A program made the translations under genes and the position numbers. A stretch of DNA of 64,000 nucleotides from Dipteris shenzhenensis (taxonomy: Eukaryota; Polypodiophyta; Polypodiopsida; Gleicheniales), in the NCBI GenBank assembly GCA_047967505.1, contig CM106539.1. One strand, 5' to 3'. The notes under the pieces were generated by a model, which saw only the letters and a program-made list of their open reading frames with translations, did no database searches and was not told where the DNA came from. Positions within the stretch are counted from its first letter, which is position 1. Every line of letters starts with the position of its first letter. Below are positions 28,659-39,257 of the stretch, in pieces.

Positions 28659-31600
28659 GTGAAATCTTTGAGTCATTATATTACAAAAAAAGCTATCCCG
28701 GAAAGGGAGAGCTATAATACATCAAAAGAAAATCTCACTGTAAAACAAATATACATCATGATTAAAGACACGAGATTGCAAGCAATCAGAAAGCGATTGC
28801 TGCAAAGAGTGTCTGAAGAAAGAGAAATTGGAAAAAACAGGATCACCAAAGACCCTATGATTGCAATCCTTCTAGAGAGTTCAGAGTGCTGAGTACCGAA
28901 CCCAAACAAAAAAGAAATCAAACTCCTGTCTGGGTGGATGTACGCCAAAAAGCCAGAAGAACCTGCCAAAAGCAATTTGAGAAAACCGAGCTCTCAAAAT
29001 CTGCCCAAGGAAGTTCAAGAAAGCACAAGAGGAAGGACAATGCCAAAAGAGATGAGACAGAGTCTCTCTCGGAGCCAGACATCTGCGAGAAATAAAGGAA
29101 GCAATATGTCGTCGTGCCAAGAGCTGTCCATGAGGAAGAACACCCAACAAAACTCTCCACAAGAAAACCTGCTGACGGAGAGGAATCTTAGAATGCCAAA
29201 TCTGTCTCAAATGTTTCCACCACCATTTCATAGGACGATTAAAATGCCAAAGCTGATTTGCCTTTTGCAAGATAAATGGTGGAGGAAGTAGAACTTTATA
29301 AAGAGAAGAGACAGTAATATGTGCAAACTGCAGAGGACGGCACGACAAGCCCACAGAAGAAAGTGTCCAGTCTTGAAGATGATCCTGTAGATGCAATGGA
29401 GGAACCATCTGAAAAGGTTGGAGCATCAAAGTAATCTTATGCCAAAGAGGACGATAATGCATTCCAAGGCCAAATTTGGCAGCGGCCAAAGGAAAAGTAA
29501 GGGGAAATACAGCATCATCAACAACATCCTGAACCAAACAAATCCCCTTGAGACTCAAAAAATATGAAGGTCAAGGCTCCTGCAAAGCCAAAGGAAGGGC
29601 GAACACTCTAGACCAATGTATACTTTCAGCTTTGAAAGAGTTGCCCTGCAAGGAATCACTGCCATGCCAATCCAAGTGGGAAAGGATATGTTTCGAATCC
29701 ATTAACAAATGGGAAACCAAAGGACAGCCAGGGATTTTGCCTATCACAAAACCAAAAAGAAACTCCCACTGGGAAAGTTGCCAATGACCAAAAGGTGGAG
29801 ATTCAACATGCAAGAGTAAATGACGAATCATGGCAGCCCACGGTTTAGAATCTTGCAAAAACTGCAGCATGAGTTTCCCCTTATGGCCAAGAATGTGCAG
29901 ATGGATATTGAGAATATTAAGACCTCCATGCATCTTTGGAGAACAAAGCTAGTGTACCTGAAGCAAACGCAAGCTTTTTTTGCCGTGGTGAGAACACCAG
30001 AAGATTTCCAAAACCTCAAACATAAAAGAGGCAAGATCAGCCTTGCTGAACATAATAAGAGGCAAGTAGAATTGAATATACACCATCAGAATAGATTGCA
30101 CAATTTGAAGATGAACATGCAGAGGCCAAGTTGCCAATTTCCAGTACTCCAGATTTTTCTTGAGAGCTACGAGAATCCAGTTAGATTGTTGACGAGGAGA
30201 AAGTGTCCGACTCAAAGGATAGCCAAGATGACGAACCAATTGAGTTGGTGGGATGATTTCTCCATGCCATAAAAGAGAGTACCATTCCTTGGAATGCAAA
30301 GGCAACAATTTTGACTTCTGAAAATTGACATGAAGCCCAGCAGCTAAACCATATAAAGAAAGAGCTTTCATTAGCTCAGAAAGATCCTGCTCTGTATTGC
30401 AGGGAGTGAAAAAAGAATCATTAGCATAAGCTTGAGCAAGCAATGGTTTGTTGTCATGAATTTCCAAACCATGTAGCTTATACGGCCGTAGCTACGAGAT
30501 GATCCATATACTGAAGCATGGGGTGCATGGCTATAGCATACAGGAGCGCACTAAGTGGACAGCCTTGACGCACCAAACAACGAAGAGTCCATGCTTCAGA
30601 GATATCCCCAGAAAGAATGCAAGCAGCTTGACTATCACTATAAAGCTAGTATATGATATGCTGCAATTTCAGCCCAAATCCCAAAGCATGCATTGTCTGA
30701 GAGATGAAGTTCCATTGAACAGTATCAAAAGCCTTGGCAATGTCAACTTGCAGTAAAAGAATATCCTGCTTTGTGTATTTGGCATACTCAATTCCAACAT
30801 AAGCATTTGCGATATTATCAGTGATATGCCTGCGAGGAACAAAACCATATTGTACAGGATGTAAACCATCATGCAAGTATCCTTTAATACGATCACCCGC
30901 CATTTTGGTGATGATTTTATAAATGACAGGCATAAGAGTAATGGGTCTCCAATCAGCCAATGATTCACAAAACTACTTTTTGGGAAGAAGCTTTACTAGC
31001 CTTTTTTTCCAAGAAACTGGCATATGTTGATGTTCCCAGGCATGGTTGATCATATGCAGCAAAATGGGCTTGAGAAGATCCCAGTATTCAAGAAAAAATT
31101 CCACTGTAAGGCCATCCCATCCCGGAGATTTCCATTTACGACATGATCGGACAGCATTGGTGAATTCTGTTTCAATGAAAGGGCATTGAAGCTCAAGAGC
31201 TTGTGCATGTGAAACAATAGGAAAAACATGCTGCAGTAATTGAGTTCGCCGGAGAAAGAGGATCAGCCTATCTAAACTGCCTGGAAAAATGATGAACACA
31301 AACTACAGCAAGTTGAGCTCGAGAGGGAGTCCAATGTCCATCAGAAAGCAAAGTACGACAAATATTGGTAGCTTGTCGCTTATGATGTAAGCTCTTAAAA
31401 AAACCCTTCGACGAGCAACCCTTATCCAAGAAAGCTCGCTGACGAGCTCTTGTCTCCCATTGACAAATTTTCTATGATCATTACTTTGCAAACAATGTCT
31501 AGCTTGGCATAAAGATGTGCTTTCTTCAAGAGACAGAGACCGAGACCGAAAATGATTGAGTTCAGTCAAAGATTGACAGGCAGATTTTGCCCAAGCAACC

Positions 31601-32290
31601 ATATCCCTCAATGTTTTGAGATAATTTTTGCCATAATCGCGAATAATTGATTGCATACGAGCAACAAATGCATCCCAGGCATAATCAATATCAATAAAAC
31701 TCTGAAGTGAAAGAGGTTGACACGCATCATACACCATGGCCTTGGAATGATCATGATCCAAATAGCTATTGTTAACCACGAGGAGCCTTCTGTGTGGAAG
31801 CCTATCATCCGACATGTAATGCAGAGAAATCCTCAAACATAGAGGTGCATGTTCAGAATGGTCAAATGCATAATCAACTGACAAGGTAGTAGTAAAAGTA
31901 TCAGAGTGCTGAGGATCAAACTCTGTACCACTTGTCCAGTCTAGCTTTGTATGTAGATTGAGCATTGTGCTGGAAAGTAAACCCTGGCAGCAATGGATAA
32001 GCTGCTGTCCAAAGATCAGCAAAATTGAAATCAAGCAACAATTTAGACCAGCTCTGTCTCTCATAGGCCAACATATGTGCATGGCTAGATGTATTATCCC
32101 TTGGCTGAGGAGCATTGTTGAAGTCACCACAAAGAAAAGCATACTGCCTCCATGGATACCTCTGCATATCTTCCCAAATCTATCCTCAATGATGGGAGGA
32201 TTGAGGACCATAGACAGATGCAAATTCAAAGATATGACCTTGTACAATGCATTGCATAACCATCCATCTTCCTTGTGAATCATTGAAGGC
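28650..32290 (-). mobile_element. LINE family B copy B2 (5'-truncated in the endonuclease)
   Basis: A T-run at 28650-28658 after an AC tract starts the element. The 3' UTR opens GGTGAAATCTTTGAGTCATT, the second 3'-end type of the family. ORF2 continues to the endonuclease and stops matching near 32290 at SVAFNDSQGRWMVMQC, where family A ORF1-like sequence takes over. Confidence 0.88.
28881..32290 (-). pseudogene. LINE B2 ORF2 remnant
   Basis: Segments in order from the N terminus: endonuclease 31900-32290 (CGDFNNAPQ, HSEHAPLCLRI); linker 31303-31900; RT thumb/palm 30973-31299 (WKSPGWDGLTVEFFLEYW) and 30646-30960 (YGFVPRRHITDN, QVDIAKAFDTVQWNF); active site 29949-30467; connecting region 29571-29933; zf-RVT 28881-29558 (PLRQQVFLWRVLLG, RRCLAPRETLSHLFWHC). 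The catalytic motif reads AQAYANDSFF, with Asp replaced by Asn, and stops separate the segments. This copy cannot make active RT. Confidence 0.88.
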
Positions 32291-32700
32291 CACAGAGGGA
32301 TGAAGAGAGGTAAACAAGATGTGGGCCAAGGAGGATGGGGCTCTACTCCACAAGTGTCGAGGCAATGTTGGGGGAGCTCAATTGGATGAGGAAAACGCCT
32401 CGTCCATAGATGGTGACCTCCTAGATGTGGTCTCCTTCTAATGCCAAGCTCGCCTGGATCCACTGTTGCACCTGTCTCCGTGTAGGCGTGAGGCCCACAA
32501 TTTTGTCCGCAAGCGCCTTGTCCTAGAGAGATTGAACTGCCTGTTGTACCTATTGCTTGTCAGCTAGGGAAAGAAGAACCTTGATGGTCGTGGGATTCGA
32601 GGGTGCTGCCATAGAGCCCCTCTGGCTAGACCAAGGGTCACCACCAAGGTTTTCTTTCGCCGTAACAAGCGCAAATGCTCTCGCTGCAGGGAGGAAGAAG
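32290..32700 (-). pseudogene. LINE family A-like ORF1 N-terminal fragment (A3)
   Basis: The minus strand reads MAAPSNPTTIKVLLSLADKQ and QQAVQSL, then LADKIVGLTPTRRQVQQWIQ and VTIYGRGVFLIQLSSPNIAS. This resembles the N-terminal DUF4283-like region of LINE ORF1, with one or two stops. A frame from it runs on into the B2 endonuclease (31303-32463) through a shift at the joint. The start near 32619 is preceded by a Leu/Phe-rich open stretch. Confidence 0.5.
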
Positions 32701-33015
32701 AGAAAGGGGAGAAAAGCGTCAGAGGGGGAGGCGGAGACGAGGCGAGGCGAGGGGGGTAAGGACAATAGAGGAAGGAGAAAGGCAAGAAGGGCGGAAGGCG
32801 GAGAAGGAGGGGGGGGACGAGAAGGTGAGGAGGGAGAGAAGGCGAGGGCAAGAGGCGAAGAGGAGGTGGGAGAAGGAAGCCGGCAGGGGGGAGGAGAGGA
32901 GGAGGCGGAGAAGGCAGAGGGGGGAGGTGGTAGGGACGGCGGGAGGCAGAGAAGGCGAAGGGGGGAGGTGGTAGGGGCAGCGGAAGGAGGTGGGAAGGGG
33001 CAGCGGGGGAGGCGG
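32700..33015. repeat. purine-rich GGAGG low-complexity tract
   Basis: The plus strand is almost pure A/G with recurrent GGAGG and GAAGG and an internal repeat (GGAGGTGGTAGGG at about 32925 and 32965). Open frames on either strand are composition artefacts. It separates the A3 fragment from the B3 endonuclease. Confidence 0.85.
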
Positions 33016-33019
33016 GAGA

Positions 33020-33600
33020 AGATTGAGCATTATGCTGAAAGGTATAACCCGGAAGCATGGGCTATAATTCATTCCAGAGATCAACCAGGGGCAACTGAAG
33101 CAAAAAATCAGACCATGCCTGTGTTTCAGAAGCCAACATATGAGTGTGGCCTCGTCACCCGATTGAGGGGCATTATTAAAGTCACCACAAATGAAGGCAT
33201 GTTGTCGCCATGGATAAGTATGCATGGCAGCCTAGATCAAAGCTCTATCACGAGACGACTGGGGGGCATAAACCGATGCAAATTTAAAAATTTTCCCTTG
33301 AACAAGGCATTGAACAATAATCCATCTACCATGGTGATCATTGAGAGCCACAACAGGTTGAAGGTCGTGCTTTACCAAAAAAGCCACACTAGAAAAGGAC
33401 TGCTCTCCAGCATAGGAGATATCATAACCAGCAAAATGGCCTATTTGACCAGCCTACATATGCTGATTATGCTCTTGCAAAGCAACTATATTAGGTTGCA
33501 ATTGCCTGATATACATCCATACCAGTTCCCATTTGCGACCATCACACATTCCTTGTACATTGAGAGTAACACATTTCAGATGATCAAGCATATTTACAGT
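33020..33600 (-). pseudogene. LINE B3 endonuclease remnant
   Basis: The minus strand reads LKCVTLNVQGMCDGRKWELV, QPNIVALQEHNQHM, LNDHHGRWIIVQCLVQG, and HTYPWRQHAFICGDFNNAPQ. This is the N-terminal half of the endonuclease with NVQG, QEH and GDFN motifs. A frameshift follows GDFNNAPQSGD. The segment overlaps in content with the B2 endonuclease, so two diverged copies flank the A3 block. Confidence 0.82.
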
Positions 33601-33634
33601 TATGGGACAGGTATGTACAGCAACTAACGGCTGT

Positions 33635-34842
33635 CTACGTGTGCATTTCCACCTCAATGTCCGGCGGGCCTCTGCCCTGGGATGAATCATCAGCTTGAGG
33701 AGAGGACAAAAGTGCAGCAACTTCTTCAGGAAACAAGGTCCGATTTGCAATCACAGCAGCCCAGGTCAAGCCAACATGAGAGTTTTCAGCAGGTGTTTTG
33801 CAATGAGAGGATGCACCACTCCAAGTCCGAGAAGGCAAAGGTCACCTAGGGGAGATCACTTTGCGAGGAGTTTGCCATCCATCAGTCAAAATTTTTCCCC
33901 GCTTCCCTTGAGGTGGAGAGGACAAAGGCACAGGAAAAGAAGCATTACCATTTGAGACAGTCGGGGCTTTGCCTTTGTCTTGAACAGAGAAAAACTGTTT
34001 GACCCCTTTGTTTTTTACCATAGAAGAGGCATTTGCATTCTTATTCAAAGGCTAAACCATTTTAGCTTGCACTGGCATTTGTGGAGCTCGGGAAGGGCAT
34101 TGTGAAGCCATGTGCCCAAATTGCTTGCATTCAAAGCAAGCACCTGCAAACAGCCCCCACTTGAGCTTGTAAAAGGCACTCCCCATGGAAACATTATTCA
34201 CAGTAACTGAGCTGGATTGGGATGATCCGTATCCCACAAAATGCAGAAGCGATTCGAATTTCCATTGGGTCACGGTGGACATACCACCTTACCGAGGGAA
34301 GCTGCAATTTTAGGTGGAAGAGAAGACAAGCATTGAGGAAAATCCACAACTTCTACCCAAACAGGGCAACGATGCCAAATCAATGCCTGATAATCCCGGG
34401 TGGGAGACCAGAGCTGAACATGGACCATCTGCTGGCCATAGAAGAGAGGAGAGTGCTCCAGCAAAACCTGACGGTGCTCCTCATCAGCCATGATGAGCTC
34501 AAAAAAGCCCCTCGCTATATAATGAACTTTTTTGACACAAGAATCACCCAGGGTTCAAGTCAACCAATTCCCAACATCTACTGCAGCAGGCATCCGTCCT
34601 GGGAAGAAAATTATAATGGCTTGCTTTGCATACTCCTTAACTGGATCAAATATATCATCCACTTCCACCATAATGCCAGTGGTGGGAAGTGGATCTTTCC
34701 AATTTTTGCGGGTGTCTTCAAACCCTTCATGCATAACCTCATAAACAAGCTGAGCCTCAGCAGAATCCATTACCTGTTTTTGTTTCTTGTTGGAAACCGA
34801 CTTGTCTTTGTGAAAGGTTTTCTCATAGGAATAATCTGCCAT
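33635..34842 (-). pseudogene. LINE B3 ORF1 remnant
   Basis: It starts MADYSYEKTFHKDKSVSNKK at 34842 and continues AIIIFFPGRMPAAVDVGNWL, MADEEHRQVLLEHSPLFYGQ, VWVEVVDFPQCLSSLP, then the knuckle CFECKQFGHMASQC near 34120. It ends in a Ser/Pro-rich tail. At least three frameshifts or stops interrupt it. The order matches B1 ORF1, but sequence identity is moderate, so it belongs to another subfamily. Confidence 0.85.
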
Positions 34843-34859
34843 TCGAGTTAAGGAAAAGG

Positions 34860-36350
34860 CTTGGAAGCAGCAACGCTTTACAAGGAGGATTTTGCCAAGC
34901 AGAATTGATCATATGCAGTAAAGTAGGCTTCAAGAGAGGCCAATATTCTAAGAAAAACTCAACTGTAAGACCATCCCATCCTGGAGATTTCCATCTACCA
35001 CAGGATTTGATTGCATCTAACAATTCCCTTTCAGTAAAAGGTTCCTCCAATTCCAAAGCTTGAATAGTGGAGATAATAGGAGAAACATGCTGTAAAAGTA
35101 AATTTCTTGCAGACAAAACCTGTTGCGAGGGAGGATCTGCATAACCAAACTGCTGAGAAAAATAATGTACACAGACAGAAGCAAGCTGTGATGTAGTCCA
35201 TGAACCATCAGGCCTAAGCACCCTGCAAATGTTTTCTCTTCTGATGCAAGCTTTTGAAAAATTGTTTGGAAGAACAACCTTTATCTGTGAAAGCTCTTTG
35301 TCTTGCTCTGGTCTCCCATTTAGCAAGTGACCTGTGATCATTGATTTGGAGACAATGTTTAGCTTGGCATAGTGTTGTTTGCTCATGCAAGAACAAAGGA
35401 CGAAGGTGACTGAGTTCAGTGAGGTCTTGGCAAGTCAATTTAGCTTGAGCAACAATTTCCCTCAAAGTCTTCATGTAAGACTTGCCATAACCTCTAATTA
35501 CAACTTGCATTTTGGAAACAAAAGAATCCCATGCATTATCAATATCAAAGTGGCTCTGAGAAGACAGAGATTGATAGGCTTCAGTAACCAGTGCCTTGAA
35601 AGCGACATGCTGCAAATAACTATTGTTCACAATCAGATGTCGCCTTTGAGGCAGTCTATCATCTGGCATATCATGAAAAGATAGCCTCAACCATAACGGT
35701 GCATGGTCTGAATGCACAAAGGCATAGTCAATCCACATTTTGCATGTAAAATCATCATTTTGTTGTGGAGCTACACTATACCAGCGATCCAGATGGGCCT
35801 AGTAAGAAGAAAGGGCATTATGTTGAAAAGTGTATCCAGGTGACAAAGGCTGCAATTCCTTCCAAAGATCAGCCAAATTAAGATGAATCAGTAATTGAGA
35901 CCATGCATGCCTTTCAGAGGTTAACATATGAGTATTTCCTGATGTATTGTCACCCTGTTGCGGAGCATTATTAAAATCCCCACATATAAAGGCATGATAT
36001 CTCCATGGATATCGTTGCATGGCATCCCAAATTACACTTCTATTCCGAGAAGATTGAGGTGCATATACAGAAGCAAATTCAAACACCTCGCCTTGAATGA
36101 TGCATTGAAGAATAATCCATCTGCCTTGATTGTCATTTAAAGCAATGACTGGCTGAAGCTCATGCTTAATCAGAATGACTACACCTGAGAAAGAGTGCTC
36201 CCCAGCATAAAAGATATCATAGCCGCAGTAATGACCTATCTTTCTTGCATAGACATGCTGATTGTGTTCTTGTAATGCCACTATATCCTGCTGAAATTGA
36301 TTGATATACAGCCACACAGATTTCCATTTCCTACTGTCGCACATCCCATG
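34860..36350 (-). pseudogene. LINE B4 ORF2, N-terminal half
   Basis: Endonuclease: MCDSRKWKSVWLYINQFQQD, IVALQEHNQHVYA, QRYPWRYHAFICGDFNNAPQ, then YAFVHSDHAPLWLRLSFHDM (35700). The linker runs through RQRAFTDKGCSSKQFFKSL. The early RT reads CGRWKSPGWDGLTVEFFLEY. It stops matching before the RT active site. Frameshifts lie near 35215-35385 and 35740-35800. Confidence 0.85.
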
Positions 36351-36443
36351 AACATTTTAAGGTAAGGCATTAAATATGAGCAAGCATATTTATAGATATT
36401 TTTAGGAAAAAAACATGTTTGTACAGTAGTAACCTTCAGGATG

Positions 36444-37667
36444 TCAACCTTGCATTTCTACCTCAGGGTCAGGGCCTCTTCCCTGAGAAGAAACATCCGC
36501 CTGAGGATTGGACAGCAATGCAGCAACCTCTTCTTTAGGGAAGAGGGTTCTGCTAGCTGTCACTGCAGCCCATGTGATTCCAATTCCTGAGTTGACCTCT
36601 GGAGAAGTTCCACTAGAGGATGCACCATTCCAAGTGCGAGGGAATAACTTTTCTTGGGCTTTGCCATCCATCAATTGGAATTTTTGGGCCTTTTGCTGAG
36701 GGTTGAATAGCAGGAAGCAAAGGGGAAGAAGCACTCCCATTTGAGCCAACTGGTGCTTTGCCTTTATCCTGATTCCCAAAAAACTGTCTGTTACCTTTAT
36801 TTTTATTTCCAGTAGTGGCAGGAGCATCCTTATTAGGCATCTGAGCAGGCAAAGTAGCAGGAGGCATTTTATGCTGACTCATTGGGCACTGCAAAGCCAT
36901 GTGCCCAATTTTTTTACATTCACAACAAGCCCCTGCAAATAATCCCCATTTCAATTTATAAAATGCACTTCCATGTCAACATTGTTCACCGTGATTAAAT
37001 AGGACTCCGGTGTGGGATTATCAGTGTCCCAGAGAATGCAAAATCGATTAGAATTGCCGTTAGGCTGCGATGGGCAAACAACTTTACCTAAAGTTGCTGC
37101 AATTTTAGGCAAGAGTGAAGCCATGCATTGCGGGAAGTCTACAACTTCAACCCAAACGAGACATCGATGTCGAATCAGAGGAATCAGAGCTTGATAATCC
37201 CTTCTGGGGGACCATGGCAAAACGTGCACCATTTGCTGCCCAAAAAAGAGTGGCGAATGTTCCGAAAGCATTTGCCTGTGAATCTCATCTACCATAATGA
37301 CCTCAAAAAAGCCTCTGGCTGCATAGTGTACCTTACGAGCAAATGAGCCAACTCGTGTGCGGGTCAACCAGTTGCCTACCTCTGTAGCAGGTGGCATCCG
37401 ACCTGGGAAAAATAAAATAACTGCATTTTTTACATATTCTCTAACTAGATCCACAATTTCATCCACTTCAACCATGAGACCAACTGATGGAACAGAGTCT
37501 TTCCACTCTTTCCTTGTGTCTGCAAATCCTTCGTGCATGACATCATAAATCAGTTGTGCTTCAACAAAATCATGCACGGGGTCATGCTGACCCTCAGCCT
37601 GCTTTTGCTTTTTGCATTGAGCTGATCGATCCTTTTGAAAAGTCTTTTCATAAGAGTATTCAGCCAT
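36444..37667 (-). pseudogene. LINE B4 ORF1 (frameshifted)
   Basis: The likely start is MAEYSYEKTFQKDRSAQCKK at 37667, matching B3; the open frame extends 24 codons further up. It includes GLMVEVDEIVDLVREYVKNA, ILFFPGRMPPATEVGNWL, FEVIMVDEIHRQMLSEHSPL and VWVEVVDFPQCMASLLP. A frameshift near 36953 leads to the knuckle CCECKKIGHMALQC. The C-terminal part runs to about 36450. Only a few lesions are visible. Confidence 0.87.
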
Positions 37668-37979
37668 GTCTTCTGAAGAGGATGGAACCCAAAAAAGGGG
37701 GTACCTGTAAAGTGATAGGAGAGAAAGAACAGCCCACAAAGAAGAGGAAAATAGTGTATTTGCAATGAAAAGAAGAGGAGAGAGATATTTAAGGATTTAG
37801 AGAGAAGAGAATACAAGTTTTAGAGAAGGAAAAGAGAAAAAACCAGAAAAGGATCCAAGATGAACTAGAAATCAGAGAAATAAGAGAGGTTCTGGCGATG
37901 GAAAGAGAACACAATACCCGGGAACCAAAAAGGGGAGAAAGGAGGAAGAGAGAACCCTCAGAGCCAGCGGTTAGAGGCA

Positions 37980-38110
37980 GCCCGTAAGTAAATCCGGTAC
38001 AAACAGCGACCCAGGAGAAAGAAAGGAGCCGGCAGCAGCAGCCTGAAGAAGGCGGACAGGGCCGTACAGGTCCGTACACCTGTACGAAACTGTACGGAGC
38101 TATGGCGGGC
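37980..38110 (-). promoter_or_regulatory. GTAC cluster in B4 leader
   Basis: Within about 45 bp (38063-38099) there are four CGTAC/GTACG cores, including two CCGTACA and one TGTACGG, and a further GGTACAAA at about 37996. They share the motif and position of the B0 and B1 clusters but have a different copy number and spacing. Confidence 0.5.
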
Positions 38111-38360
38111 TGTATGGCAGGTAATTAATGCCCCAAAACACTGTTTTTTGGACACAGATGTGCCTCAGCAGATAGCTGAGGCAGACGGGCTGGTCTGAAG
38201 AGGCTAGGAAGCTGATTGGAGGGCTGGAGCAAGGGCTGCAGGTCCTCTGCAAGCAATCAAAGAAAGATTGCTGCAGAGAACGCCTAAAAAAGCCAAACAG
38301 AGAGAAAGTAGGATCACCAACGACTTTACAATTCCTATATGTCCATAAAGTCCATAGTGC

Positions 38361-38664
38361 CTAGTAGCGAACCCAAACGAAGAAAAGATGAAACTCTAGT
38401 CTGGATGGATGAAACCCAAATAGCCAGAAGAACTTCCCAAACGGAACAAATGGGAATCTCGCTCGCAGGTGCTGTCGAAGCAGATCAAAAAACTCACGAG
38501 AGCACGGACAATGCCAAGACAAGTGAGGCCAGTCTCCGAAGAAGCAGAACATCTATGGCAAAGTGCAGGAGCAATGTGTCGATGAGCTAATAGCTGTCCA
38601 GATGGAAACACTCCCAAAAGAACTCGCCAAAAGAAAACCTGTTGCCGAAGCGGTACTTTATAGG

Positions 38665-38695
<31 letters not shown>
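38361..38695 (-). pseudogene. LINE B5 zf-RVT/C-terminal remnant
   Basis: The minus strand reads PLRQQVFFWRVLLGVFPSGQ, LLAHRHIAPALCHRCSASSE, then, in another frame, HLSWHCPCSREFFDLL and FGKFFWLFGFHPSRLEFHLF. The CxxC..H..C zinc pattern is preserved across a frameshift. It matches B2 and B8. Confidence 0.82.
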
Positions 38696-38699
<4 letters not shown>

Positions 38700-38874
38700 G
38701 CATCTTGGGAGAATAAATGTGATGCATCGAAAGCAGCTTGAGGCTTTTTCAGCCATGTTTGGATCGCGAGAAGATTTCCATAAAGACATACATGAAAGAT
38801 GTAAGATCTGTCTTAGTGAACATGATCAATGGCAAGTAAAATTGAATATATGCCACAAGGATGGACTGCACTGT

Positions 38875-39237
38875 TCAAAGACGAACGTGCAAAGGCCAGG
38901 TTGCCAGTTTCCAATACTCAAGCTTTTTCCAAAGCTTAGCCAAAACCCAATCATTTTGTTGTCGGCGAGTGAGTTCCCACCCCAAAGGGTAACCAAGATG
39001 ACGAACAAAGTGAGTGGGTGGAATGAGATCCCCGGGCCATAATAGACTATGCCAGTCTTTGGAATGCAAAGGGAGCAGCTTAGACTTCTGAAAATTAACA
39101 TGAAGACCGGCTGCCAAACCATAAACAGAGAGGGCCTGCATCAAGGCACCAAGATCATGGGGCGTATTCTTCGAGGTAAAGAAAGAATCATCAGCATAAG
39201 CTTGAGCAACCATGCTGCGATTAGCATCCAATTCCAA
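38875..39237 (-). pseudogene. LINE B5 reverse transcriptase active-site segment
   Basis: It reads MVAQAYADDSFFTSKNTPHD, VYGLAAGLHVNFQKSKLLPL, VRHLGYPLGWELTRRQQNDW, KLEYWKLATWPLHVRL. The YADD catalytic pair is intact, but the segment is isolated from the rest of RT by truncation and by the nested copy B6. Confidence 0.87.
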
Positions 39238-39257
39238 GCCATGAAGTGTACACTCTC

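Larger units (their letters stand above)
33016..34850 (-). mobile_element. LINE family B copy B3: ORF1 and part of endonuclease
   Basis: From the 5' side: ORF1 (about 33635-34842), then ORF2 start and endonuclease (33025-33600). It ends at the GYTFQHNAQS position, next to the purine tract. No RT or 3' end is attached and no leader precedes ORF1, so both ends are broken. Confidence 0.82.
34851..38240 (-). mobile_element. LINE family B copy B4: leader, ORF1 and front of ORF2
   Basis: From the 5' side: leader with GTAC motifs (37740-38240), ORF1 (36444-37667), endonuclease and linker (35214-36350), then RT up to LLHMINSAWQNP at about 34880. There the copy stops and B3 begins. Its upper end meets the 3' UTR of copy B5 near 38245. 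Confidence 0.83.

Noticed and set aside
32557-33627. 356-codon plus-strand frame over the purine tract
   Set aside because: The middle is Gly/Arg/Glu low complexity from GGAGG repeats, and the ends are antisense to LINE endonuclease and ORF1.
38668-38698. AC tract as another LINE tail junction
   Set aside because: No T-run or 3' UTR follows. B5 coding sequence lies on both sides, so it is better explained as a repeat-filled deletion inside B5.
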